DNA of 64,000 nucleotides from Acidovorax sp. Root219. Lineage in GTDB: Bacteria; Pseudomonadota; Gammaproteobacteria; Burkholderiales; Burkholderiaceae_C. Numbering within the stretch: position 1 is the stretch's first letter; each line of letters opens with the position of its first letter. The DNA is taken from positions 25,905 through 89,904 of the forward strand of contig NZ_LMIJ01000011.1 in NCBI RefSeq assembly GCF_001428665.1, in the 5' to 3' direction. Positions 21,561 through 29,344 of the stretch are shown piece by piece. A program made the translations under genes and the position numbers. The notes below the pieces were generated by a model, which worked only from the letters and a program-made list of their open reading frames with translations, was not told where the DNA came from and searched no databases.

Positions 21561-23027
21561 ATGACGACGACGACAGCAACCAGCAGCAAATTGATCCACG
21601 GCTACGAGGTCGTGATCGGCTTCGAAACCCACGCCCAGCTCGCCACCCAGAGCAAGATCTTCAGCCGCGCCTCCACGGCCTTCGGTGCCGAACCCAACAC
21701 CCAGGCCTGCGCCGTGGACCTGGCCCTGCCCGGCACGCTGCCGGTGATGAACCGCACCGCCGTGGAATGCGCCATCAAGCTCGGCCTGGCGCTGGGCTCG
21801 CACATCGCGCCCGAGAGCATCTTCGCGCGCAAGAACTACTTCTACCCCGACCTGCCCAAGGGCTACCAGATCAGCCAGTTCGAGATCCCCGTGGTGCAGG
21901 GCGGCGAGGTGCAGTTCTTTCTCGGCGACGAGAAGAAGACCGTGCGCCTGGTGCGCGCCCACCTCGAAGAAGATGCAGGCAAGTCGCTGCATGAGGACTT
22001 CATCGGCCAGAGCGGCATCGACCTGAACCGCGCCGGCACGCCGCTGCTGGAGATCGTGACCGAGCCCGACATGCGCTCCAGCGACGAGGCCGTGGCCTAT
22101 GCGCGCGAGCTGCACAAGATCGTGACCTGGATCGGCATCTGCGACGGCAACATGCAGGAGGGCTCGTTCCGCTGCGATGCCAACGTCTCGGTGCGCAAGC
22201 CCGGCGCCCCCCTGGGCACGCGCCGCGAGATCAAGAACCTGAACAGCTTCAAGTTCATGCAGCAAGCCATCGACTACGAGATCCGCTGGCAGATCGAGGA
22301 GATCGAGGATGGCCGCGCCATCCAGCAGGCCACGGTGCTGTTCGACCCCGACACGGGCGAAACCGAGGCCATGCGAACCAAGGAAGACGCGGCCGACTAC
22401 CGCTACTTCCCCGACCCGGACCTGCCGCCGCTGCAGATCTCGCGCCAGTGGGTGGACGAGCAGCGCGCACTGATGACGGAGCTGCCGCGCGCCATGGCCG
22501 CGCGCTTCGTGGCCGACTATGGCCTGCCCGAGTACGACGCGACCACGCTGACCCAGAGCAAGGCCATGTCCGCCTATTTCGAGACCGCAGCCCAGGCCAG
22601 CAAGCAGCCCAAGCTGGCCAGCAACTGGATCATGGGCGAGGTCTCGCGCCGCCTGAACGCCAACGACATGGCGCTGGATGCCTCGCCCGTGTCGGCCGCC
22701 CAACTGGGCACGCTGATCGGCCGCATTGCCGACGGCACGGTGTCGAACAACGCCGCCAAGCAGGTGTTCGAGGCGCTGTGGACCGGGGAATCACCCGACG
22801 TGGACGCCATCATCGAGGCCAAGGGCCTCAAGCAGATGAACGACACGGGTGCCCTGGAAGGCATCATTGACGACGTGATTGCGGCCAATGCCGACAATGT
22901 GGCCCAGTTCCGCGCCGGCAAGGACAAAGCCTTCAACGCACTCGTGGGCCAGATCATGAAGGCCAGCAAGGGCAAGGCCAACCCGCAACAGGTCAACGAC
23001 CTGCTGCGCGCCAAGCTCGCTGTCTGA
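21561..23027 (+). CDS. gatB: Aspartyl/glutamyl-tRNA amidotransferase subunit B
   Basis: The protein has 488 residues: the cradle domain ([27 protein letters not shown]) followed by the helical and YqeY-like tail that binds tRNA. It phosphorylates and amidates the acyl group on tRNA. It is the last gene of gatCAB. Confidence 0.96.
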   Translation: MTTTTATSSKLIHGYEVVIGFETHAQLATQSKIFSRASTAFGAEPNTQACAVDLALPGTLPVMNRTAVECAIKLGLALGSHIAPESIFARKNYFYPDLPKGYQISQFEIPVVQGGEVQFFLGDEKKTVRLVRAHLEEDAGKSLHEDFIGQSGIDLNRAGTPLLEIVTEPDMRSSDEAVAYARELHKIVTWIGICDGNMQEGSFRCDANVSVRKPGAPLGTRREIKNLNSFKFMQQAIDYEIRWQIEEIEDGRAIQQATVLFDPDTGETEAMRTKEDAADYRYFPDPDLPPLQISRQWVDEQRALMTELPRAMAARFVADYGLPEYDATTLTQSKAMSAYFETAAQASKQPKLASNWIMGEVSRRLNANDMALDASPVSAAQLGTLIGRIADGTVSNNAAKQVFEALWTGESPDVDAIIEAKGLKQMNDTGALEGIIDDVIAANADNVAQFRAGKDKAFNALVGQIMKASKGKANPQQVNDLLRAKLAV

Positions 23028-23037
23028 TCACGCCCGG

Positions 23038-23068
23038 TGGATGCCGCCCCCTGCGTGGAGGGCATCCA
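23038..23068. terminator. Hairpin between convergent genes
   Basis: TGGATGCC and GGCATCCA flank a 15-base loop in the 68-base gap between gatB and a convergent gene. There is no T-run, so it may act as a bidirectional barrier or a Rho-assisted end. Confidence 0.35.
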
Positions 23069-23095
23069 TCGCCGAGAACCCTGAATGGGCCCTGA

Positions 23096-23797
23096 TCAAC
23101 GGGCACCGCCGGCGGACGCCGGGGGGGCGCTGCTCGCAGCACCAGGCACGCCAACGCCCCGCTGCTCATCCCACAGCTTGCGCAGTTGTGCGAGCTCCAC
23201 GTCGAAGCGCTGGTGCACACGGCGCTTTTCGTCGTCCTGGCCGCCAATGAAGCGCTGCTGTTCGGCAATGCTGTCGTCGTTCTCGGCGATCTTGCGGCGC
23301 AGCGTCATCGGGGCCTTGTTGGGGTCCTTCTTGTAGAACTCCATCTCGGTGTCCATGGCCTGGCGTTGCTGGCGCAGCTCGACGATGCGCTTCTGGGCCG
23401 TGGCCGCCACGTCTTCCACCATCTGGATGGCGGCCTTGCGCTCCACGTCGTGCGCGGCCTTGTCGGGGTAGCGCGACGTCAGGGCACGCTCGCGGCGGCG
23501 TTCTTCCAGGGCGCGGCTGCGTTCCTCGGCTTCCTTGCGCTGGCGCACTTCGAGGGCGGCGCGCTCCTGCTCGGTCAGCGTGGGGCCAATCTGGCGCCGT
23601 ACGATGCCAGAAGGGCCCAGCTCGCGCTGCTCACGGTCCACGCATTCGGCAATGGGTCGGTCGGCCGTGAGCCGGCGGCCATTGCGGTCCACGCAGGTGT
23701 AGATGCTGCCCACCGGTCCCGTCTGCTGCGCCCACGCGGACGCCGTGACCAGGCCTGCCAATGCCAATTCGCCAATGAGCCACGCCGTCTTGTGCAA
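23096..23797 (-). CDS. DUF4124-type secreted coiled-coil protein
   Basis: The protein has 233 residues. The signal peptide ends A-W-A, followed by a DUF4124-like segment (SIYTCVDRNGRRLTADRPI) with paired cysteines. From about residue 70 to 215 it is a long charged coiled coil rich in Arg and Glu. It is probably periplasmic. The function is unknown; DUF4124 is a common small envelope domain in beta- and gammaproteobacteria. It lies 4 bases after pyrE on the same strand, so the two may be co-transcribed. Confidence 0.75.
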   Translation of the reverse strand: MHKTAWLIGELALAGLVTASAWAQQTGPVGSIYTCVDRNGRRLTADRPIAECVDREQRELGPSGIVRRQIGPTLTEQERAALEVRQRKEAEERSRALEERRRERALTSRYPDKAAHDVERKAAIQMVEDVAATAQKRIVELRQQRQAMDTEMEFYKKDPNKAPMTLRRKIAENDDSIAEQQRFIGGQDDEKRRVHQRFDVELAQLRKLWDEQRGVGVPGAASSAPPASAGGAR

Positions 23798-23801
23798 CTA
23801 G

Positions 23802-24500
23802 TTACCCTTCGTTCACCCCGTACCGCTCGCGGTAGGCCGAAACCCGTTCGTGATGGGCGCGCATCTCCGCCCCCCCTGTTTGCGATAGGTACAGCAATAA
23901 GTCTGCCAGCCTGGCGATAGTACAAACCTTCATGCCAAGCTGCTGGCGCACATACTGCACTGCACTGTGCTCCACGTCCAGCCCATTCTCGGTGGCTTTC
24001 TCCTGGCGGTCCAGCGCAATGGCCACCGCATGGGGGGTGGCGCCTGCGGCCTGGATGAGGGCAATCGACTCGCGCGCCGCAGTGCCGGCCGACATCACGT
24101 CGTCCACGATCAGCACCCGGCCCTGGAGCGGAGCCCCTACCAGGGTGCCGCCCTCGCCATGGTCCTTGGCTTCCTTGCGGTTGTAGGCAAAGGGCACATT
24201 GCGCCCCTGGCGTGCCAGCTCCACCGCCACGGTCGCGGCCAGCGGGATGCCCTTGTAGGCCGGCCCGAACACCATGTCGAACTCGATGCCGCTGGCGATC
24301 AGGGCTTTTGCATAGAATTCGGCCAGGCGCCCCATCTTGCTGCCGTCGTCGAACAGACCGGCATTGAAGAAGTAGGGGCTCAGGCGCCCGGCCTTGGTCT
24401 TGAACTCCCCGAAGCGCAGCACGCCCGATTCGACGGCAAACCGTACAAAGTCCTGCGCCAGCTGGCCCTCATCCGAGCCCTGCGCAACAACATCTACCAT
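23802..24500 (-). CDS. pyrE: Orotate phosphoribosyltransferase
   Basis: The protein has 232 residues. AAGGAA lies about 6 bases before the ATG at 24500. The PRPP-binding motif [13 protein letters not shown] lies near residue 133, and FNAGLFDDG and [11 protein letters not shown] are typical of PyrE. It makes orotidine monophosphate in pyrimidine synthesis. The first ATG shares bases with the start of xth on the other strand, so its promoter must lie inside xth. Confidence 0.95.
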   Translation of the reverse strand: MVDVVAQGSDEGQLAQDFVRFAVESGVLRFGEFKTKAGRLSPYFFNAGLFDDGSKMGRLAEFYAKALIASGIEFDMVFGPAYKGIPLAATVAVELARQGRNVPFAYNRKEAKDHGEGGTLVGAPLQGRVLIVDDVMSAGTAARESIALIQAAGATPHAVAIALDRQEKATENGLDVEHSAVQYVRQQLGMKVCTIARLADLLLYLSQTGGAEMRAHHERVSAYRERYGVNEG

Positions 24501-25314
24501 GGGAAATTCCTTGTTCAATTTGACCAGCCTCAACCTCAATGGCATCCGTTCGGCCACCACCAAGGGCGTGGAAAGCTGGATGGCTGCCACACGGCCGGAT
24601 TGTATTTGCGTCCAGGAAGTCAAGGCGCAGGCCGCCGACGTGGCCACACGCTTCGAGCGCCTGGCCGAGATGGACGGGCACTTCCACTACGCGCAGAAAA
24701 AGGGCTATTCGGGCGTGGGCATCTACACCCGCCACCTGCCCAGCGACGTGATCGTGGGCTACGGCTCGACCGAGTTCGACGCCGAGGGCCGCTACCTCGA
24801 GCTGCGCTTTGACACCCCCGCGCGCAAGCTGTCCATCATCAGCGCCTACTTTCCGAGCGGCTCCTCGGGCGAGGAGCGCCAGCTCGCCAAGTACCGCTTC
24901 CTCGCGGAATTCCATCCCCACCTCATGCAGCTCAAGCGGGAGCGAGAGTTCATCCTGTGCGGCGACATCAACATCGCCCACCAGCAGATCGACCTGAAAA
25001 ACTGGCGCAGCAACCAGAAGAACAGCGGCTTCCTGCCCGATGAACGCGCCTGGATGACAAAGTTGTTGCACACAACTGATGAAGGCGGCGGCCTGATCGA
25101 CGTTTACCGTCAGTTACAACCGACCACCACCGACACCGCCTACACATGGTGGAGCAACCGCGGGCAGGCCTACGCCAACAACGTGGGCTGGCGGCTGGAC
25201 TACCACCTGGCCACCCCTGCGCTGGCGGCCCTCGCGCGCACCGAGACCATCTACAAGGACGTGAAGTTTTCGGACCACGCGCCGATCACCATCGGCTACG
25301 ACTTCACGTTGTAG
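24499..25314 (+). CDS. xth: Exodeoxyribonuclease III
   Basis: The protein has 271 residues from the ATG at 24499. A TTG at 24511 would give the more usual short N-terminus before [12 protein letters not shown]. Catalytic residues are visible: Glu in QEVK near residue 40, Asp in GDINIAH near 154, and His in FSDHAPI near 258. It is an AP endonuclease and 3' exonuclease in base-excision repair. The last coding bases are also used by the convergent accessory gene, and a decayed copy of this 3' end recurs at 26951-27071. Confidence 0.93.
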   Translation: MGNSLFNLTSLNLNGIRSATTKGVESWMAATRPDCICVQEVKAQAADVATRFERLAEMDGHFHYAQKKGYSGVGIYTRHLPSDVIVGYGSTEFDAEGRYLELRFDTPARKLSIISAYFPSGSSGEERQLAKYRFLAEFHPHLMQLKREREFILCGDINIAHQQIDLKNWRSNQKNSGFLPDERAWMTKLLHTTDEGGGLIDVYRQLQPTTTDTAYTWWSNRGQAYANNVGWRLDYHLATPALAALARTETIYKDVKFSDHAPITIGYDFTL

Positions 25315-26297
25315 TCGTTCGACAACGTGGCAATAGATTGTTGCGCCGCTCTCACCGGCCAGTCCGGAGGTGCTCCAATGCGTTCGACCGACTGCAATAC
25401 AAACGTCTTTCGAGGAGCGCGATTGCGCAGCCTAACTTCGCGGACCTTGACCCGCGCACTAACGTGCTGGTGCAGCGGGTTAACGCCTTCTTCCAGTAGC
25501 TTCTGCATCGCTTCCCGTAACATCGAACCGACAATCACGTTTCGGTCCGCATGGAGGAGCACTTCGAAGCGAAGCGAGTATTCGGCCCATCCGATGATTT
25601 CGCCTTCATGGGTCTCGAGACGATCTTCGATCACAAGCGCTTCGACACGTTGGCGAGCGCGCTGCACTGCTTGCGTCGTCAACTCGAAATCCCGCTCACC
25701 CTCCACGACTCGCAAGCTTGCTCCCTCGTCGTCGAGCAGTTTGAAAAACTCCTTCAATGCGCCGAGTTGCCGATTGTCAACTCGAGCGGACGCTTCATCG
25801 AATAGCGCATCGTCTACACTGGCCATTCGTGAGAGCGTGTCAGCGACCTCGCCCACTACCTGTCTGAGCGTCGCATCGCTTTCTGCAGGCTGACTTCCTT
25901 GCAGGACAAATCCAAAAGACCCTCGCACTACATCAGTCACAAGAAGTTGAGTTTCCTCGCTCATTGGCACTCGCCCGCGTGACGCCAAGGGCCCCGTCTC
26001 CGCCGCCGCGTAGCGCTGGCTGACTAACTTCTGAAACTGGCCCACAGCCTGTGTTCCGAACGCAGCCTTGATGCCATGCGATCCAATCACCGGCCTACCA
26101 CCAAAGAACAAGGCGACCCCGGTCGGAGCGCTCTGGGCTTTTACAGCAAGCTCAGTCAGTTCGCGCTCAAGCCGTGCCACTCGCTGGCTATATTGGCTTT
26201 CTGCAAAAGGGTCGTTGTGCGCGCATCCCTCGGCGAGTAGTTGCCGAGCTTGCGCGAGATCGGCCTGAAGGAATTGCCTCTCAAGTTGAGCCAGCAT
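25296..26297 (-). CDS. Unknown partner protein of xth-linked module
   Basis: The protein has 333 residues; I do not recognise a named family. AAGGAG 8 bases upstream supports the ATG at 26297, which lies inside the end of the nucleotidyltransferase-like gene (17-base overlap). Residues 1-60 form a coiled coil. A conserved-looking motif GVALFFGGRPVIGSHGIKAAFG follows near residues 63-84, then a mixed alpha/beta region with YSLRFEVLLHADRNVIVGSML near 245-265. It has no signal peptide or membrane helix. Its last six codons overlap the end of xth in antisense, so it evolved with an xth-like 3' end beside it. GC is lower than in the flanks. Confidence 0.75.
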   Translation of the reverse strand: MLAQLERQFLQADLAQARQLLAEGCAHNDPFAESQYSQRVARLERELTELAVKAQSAPTGVALFFGGRPVIGSHGIKAAFGTQAVGQFQKLVSQRYAAAETGPLASRGRVPMSEETQLLVTDVVRGSFGFVLQGSQPAESDATLRQVVGEVADTLSRMASVDDALFDEASARVDNRQLGALKEFFKLLDDEGASLRVVEGERDFELTTQAVQRARQRVEALVIEDRLETHEGEIIGWAEYSLRFEVLLHADRNVIVGSMLREAMQKLLEEGVNPLHQHVSARVKVREVRLRNRAPRKTFVLQSVERIGAPPDWPVRAAQQSIATLSNDYNVKS

Positions 26298-26950
26298 TGC
26301 TCTCTCCTTCAAAATTCAGTTCCGTCAGCATTTGGAGCCCTTCGAGGTCGTTCGAATCCAAGGGCAACTGCAACATGCCCTTCCACAACGCATCGCCTCG
26401 GCGATGGGAGTAGAGGCCGTACCAGTAACGAGTCTGAGTGACCAGCCACTCTGGTGAAGTTGCCAGGTTGACGATCGCAGTGTCGCAGCGGAAAGCCGCT
26501 TTGCACAGAGCGTGGTCGAAAAGATCTGCATGCGATTGCATCATGTCCCTGATCTGCTCGGTGCTCATGCCGGCGGGAGGATGCGCAAACGTCACGATGT
26601 CTATGTCCCTGGGCGCGCGCCCCTCACGAGACTCGACATCTTCAACGAAACTGCCGTCGAGCCACTGAAATCCTCGGACAAACCCTAGACGGCGCAATTC
26701 GCCACGGTAGCGCATGAACCCATCAATGATCGCGTGGCGCGCCGCGTTGATGGCGAAGCGCTGCACGAACTCTCCAGTCGCAACTACATAGGGCGAACTG
26801 TGTGCACTGGTCAGACGCTCGCCCTCGAAAGGGGGCAAAACGTGAGAGTGATTGAAAGCTGGGATCATGGTGCAGCAGGGTAACAGTGCTCACGAAATTG
26901 GCAGGGCGCGAAATCGCCCGAAACAACCATTCTCTCGCACCCTGCGCCCT
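25315..26950. mobile_element. Candidate accessory island at the 3' end of xth
   Basis: About 1.6 kb holding two minus-strand genes of roughly 57-60% GC in sampled lines, between intact xth and a displaced, degenerate copy of the xth 3' end. No recombinase is encoded. The bounding homology suggests entry by site-specific or homologous recombination at xth. Island status is inference. Confidence 0.5.
26281..26868 (-). CDS. Nucleotidyltransferase-fold protein (DUF6932-like)
   Basis: The protein has 195 residues. The core shows the nucleotidyltransferase pattern: Gly72-Ser73 in WLDGSF, Asp88 and Asp90 in RDIDIV, and a possible third acid, Asp129, in FRCDTAIV. The N-terminal FNHSHVLPPFEGE and C-terminal YWYGLYSHRRGDALWKG recall the DUF6932 family; that name is from memory. 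Such stand-alone enzymes are often parts of toxin-antitoxin or defence pairs. The 3' end overlaps the start of the unknown partner gene by 17 bases, so the two are translated together. No Shine-Dalgarno is visible before 26868. Confidence 0.7.
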   Translation of the reverse strand: MIPAFNHSHVLPPFEGERLTSAHSSPYVVATGEFVQRFAINAARHAIIDGFMRYRGELRRLGFVRGFQWLDGSFVEDVESREGRAPRDIDIVTFAHPPAGMSTEQIRDMMQSHADLFDHALCKAAFRCDTAIVNLATSPEWLVTQTRYWYGLYSHRRGDALWKGMLQLPLDSNDLEGLQMLTELNFEGESNAGST

Positions 26951-27071
26951 CGCGATCAACGCCACTTGGCAACGCCGGCGACAACTACCCTTGCGCGTAC
27001 CGTGACCATCTAAGGAGGTGGAGTTCTCGGACCACGCGCCGATCACCCTCGGCTACGACGTCAAGATGTGA
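26951..27071 (+). pseudogene. Decayed second copy of the xth 3' end
   Basis: The reading HLATPA...LARTVTI, then a 2-base deletion, then [16 protein letters not shown] and stop, aligns with the end of xth ([31 protein letters not shown]). From 27028 the match to 25270-25290 is exact over 20 bases. It covers about 40 codons. It is either the original end of xth displaced by the island or a duplicated attachment end. Confidence 0.8.
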
Positions 27072-27091
27072 GAGCGGCAGCACCGGCTCAG

Positions 27092-27364
27092 TCAGCGCCG
27101 ACTGCGCACGATGAGCCCGCACAGCACGATGCCGGCCGCCAGGCTGGTGTGGCCGCTGTAGCTCACCAACCCCATGCCCCAGCCCTGGGCCTGCACGATG
27201 ATGGCCAGCGCCACGGCCAGGGCGCCCCAGCCCGCGATGCGCAACAGCCAGGTGGCGCGCGGTGCCAGCGCCTGGCCGAACAGCTCGTCCTGCGGGCGTT
27301 CCGTCCCTAGTGCCAGGGCTGCGAAGGCGGCCAGGCAGGTCACGAAGGTGAGCAGGTGGTGCAT
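27092..27364 (-). CDS. DUF3325 inner-membrane protein
   Basis: The protein has 90 residues with about three hydrophobic helices. The ATG overlaps the stop of the PepSY gene by one base (TGATG). DUF3325 proteins are small partners found next to PepSY ferric reductases in siderophore operons. The exact role is unknown. It is the last gene of the iron operon. Confidence 0.78.
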   Translation of the reverse strand: MHHLLTFVTCLAAFAALALGTERPQDELFGQALAPRATWLLRIAGWGALAVALAIIVQAQGWGMGLVSYSGHTSLAAGIVLCGLIVRSRR

Positions 27365-29019
27365 CACGCACCCCCCTGGGGCATGGCAGAGCCGGTGGGT
27401 GCGGATGGCGCTGGCGCCCGTGCCGCCCGGGGCTTGGACCCCTGGTGGCGCGCCGTGCGCACCGCCAGCCAGGCATGCAGGCCGGCCAGCGCCCAGAGCA
27501 TGAACTCGAAGCCGGCAAACACCCAATCCCCCTCGGCCAGGCTGCGCCACAGCGGCCGCTCGGTGGTCAACGCGCTGACCAGGGGCAGCAGGGCCAGCGC
27601 GGCCGCACCAATCCAGAACTGCTCGATCCAGGCCCGGCGCGAGGGGCGCAGCATGGCATGCGCCAGCGTCAGGGCCCAGACGATGAAAAACACATGCACC
27701 TCCCATGCCGTGCGCTCGGCCATGCCTTGCGGCAGCAGGCGGTTGCCCCAGAGGAAGCCGGCCATGGCGATGGACAGGCCCGCGATGCTGGCAATATTGA
27801 GCTTTTCCACCAAGCGAAAGCCGAAGTGCGGCCGCGCCGGATCGCCCAGCTTGCGGCGGCGCTTGACGGTCCACATCACCAGGCCCGTGCCCACCATGGC
27901 CGTGCCCGCCAGACTCACGATGAAGTACAGCCAGCGCATGTGCAGGTCACTGAAGCGCCCCAGGTGCAGCGAATAAAGCACGCCACGCGTTTCGGCTGCG
28001 GGGCCTACGCTTTCCTTCACCTCCAGCAGCTTGCCGCTCACACCATCGAACAGCATGTACTGCGGGCTCATGGAGACCCGGCCCTCCTCGCCGCGCGTCA
28101 CGCTCACACGCGCCGCGGAGTCGCCGGCATTCGTGGCGGTGAGGCGGCCCACGTTGCCCTCGCCCCAGCGCGCCTGGGCCTGGCGCACCATGTCGTCCAC
28201 CGGCGCCAGCGGCGCCGGCTGGCCCGTGGCCTTGCCGGGCTGGATGAAGGCGCTGAGCTGGGAGGTCATCTCCTGCTTCTGCGCCGGTGTCGTGTACGCC
28301 GCCTGCTCGCCGAACGGCATGTACAGCGCCATCAGCGTGATCAGGCCGGTGTAGGTGATCATGAAGTGGAACGGCAGCCCGAACACCGACAGCGCGTTGT
28401 GCGCATCCAGCCACGAGCGCTGGCCCTTGCCCCAGCGGAAGGTGAAGAAGTCGGTGAAGATCTTCTTGTGCGTGATGACCCCGCTGACGATGGCCACCAG
28501 CATGAACATGGCGCAAACGCCCGCCAGCCAGCGCCCCCACCGCACGGGCATGTAGTGGAACTGAAAGTGGAAGCGGTAGAAAAATTCGCCGCCCACCGTC
28601 TCGCGCGAGGCCACCTTCTCGCCGGTCAGCGGATCGAAGTTGGCACTGCCGAAGTTGCGCCCGTTGGCAGCTGCACCCTGCCCGGGTGCCAGGCGCCAGA
28701 AGCTGTCCACCGTGGTGTAGCGCTCGTCGGGCAGGCGCATGCTCCACTGCGGCGCATTCGGCACCAGCTGCACGAGCTGGTTGGCGATGCGCTGGGCCGA
28801 TTCGGCCGCATCGGGCACCACCGCGCGGTGCGGCAGCTCGGGCCGCATCCACTGCGAGATCTCGTCCTTGAAGTAGCTCACCGTGCCCGTGAGGAACATC
28901 GCATACAGGAACCAGCCGCACAGCAGGCCGGCCCAGGTGTGCAGGTCCGACATGGTCTGGCGGATGCCCGGCGCCTTGGGCTCGTCATCCGGCACGTCGT
29001 CGTTCTTGGTCGTCGTCAT
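27364..29019 (-). CDS. PepSY-associated membrane protein, ferric-siderophore reductase-like
   Basis: The protein has 551 residues. AGGAG before the ATG at 29019 and the ATGA overlap with the upstream gene fix the start. It has an N-terminal helix (LHTWAGLLCGWFLYAMFLTGTVSYF), a large periplasmic PepSY region, and several C-terminal helices with conserved His (RFHFQFHY, LDAHNALSVFGLPFHFMITYTG) that may bind haem. It fits the PiuB/FpvG-type proteins thought to release iron from siderophores in the periplasm. Confidence 0.85.
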   Translation of the reverse strand: MTTTKNDDVPDDEPKAPGIRQTMSDLHTWAGLLCGWFLYAMFLTGTVSYFKDEISQWMRPELPHRAVVPDAAESAQRIANQLVQLVPNAPQWSMRLPDERYTTVDSFWRLAPGQGAAANGRNFGSANFDPLTGEKVASRETVGGEFFYRFHFQFHYMPVRWGRWLAGVCAMFMLVAIVSGVITHKKIFTDFFTFRWGKGQRSWLDAHNALSVFGLPFHFMITYTGLITLMALYMPFGEQAAYTTPAQKQEMTSQLSAFIQPGKATGQPAPLAPVDDMVRQAQARWGEGNVGRLTATNAGDSAARVSVTRGEEGRVSMSPQYMLFDGVSGKLLEVKESVGPAAETRGVLYSLHLGRFSDLHMRWLYFIVSLAGTAMVGTGLVMWTVKRRRKLGDPARPHFGFRLVEKLNIASIAGLSIAMAGFLWGNRLLPQGMAERTAWEVHVFFIVWALTLAHAMLRPSRRAWIEQFWIGAAALALLPLVSALTTERPLWRSLAEGDWVFAGFEFMLWALAGLHAWLAVRTARHQGSKPRAARAPAPSAPTGSAMPQGGA

Positions 29020-29318
29020 TGGGAAGCTCCTGCAGAGGACCACACGGTCCATGCGGCCAGCAGCAGCGGCACGGCCGCCACCACCAGCCCGGCCCAGGCG
29101 CGCCAGGCGCTGCGCACCGCAAACACCCAGATCACCGCGCCCGTGTAGATGGCAAAGCTGGCCAGCATGCCCGTGATCACGGCCTGCGCCCGGGCCATGG
29201 GCAGGGCCAGCACCGCCACGCTGAACAGCGCCGCCAGCACATAGCCGCCGCCGATGGCCGCAACGATGCGCGACACCAGCGGCCCGGCGCGCCAGATACC
29301 GCGCAGCACGGGCATCAT
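29016..29318 (-). CDS. DUF3649 inner-membrane protein
   Basis: The protein has 100 residues with three helices. GGAG about 9 bases upstream supports the ATG at 29318. The stop overlaps the PepSY start (ATGA). DUF3649 genes typically sit between a TonB receptor and a PepSY gene, as here. The molecular role is unknown. Confidence 0.8.
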   Translation of the reverse strand: MMPVLRGIWRAGPLVSRIVAAIGGGYVLAALFSVAVLALPMARAQAVITGMLASFAIYTGAVIWVFAVRSAWRAWAGLVVAAVPLLLAAWTVWSSAGASQ

Positions 29319-29344
29319 GGCAAGACTCCGGTCATGCCCATACC

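Noticed and set aside
27015-27071. Short coding segment ending SDHAPITLGYDVKM as a separate small gene
   Set aside because: It has no start of its own and aligns with the end of xth; better called a remnant.
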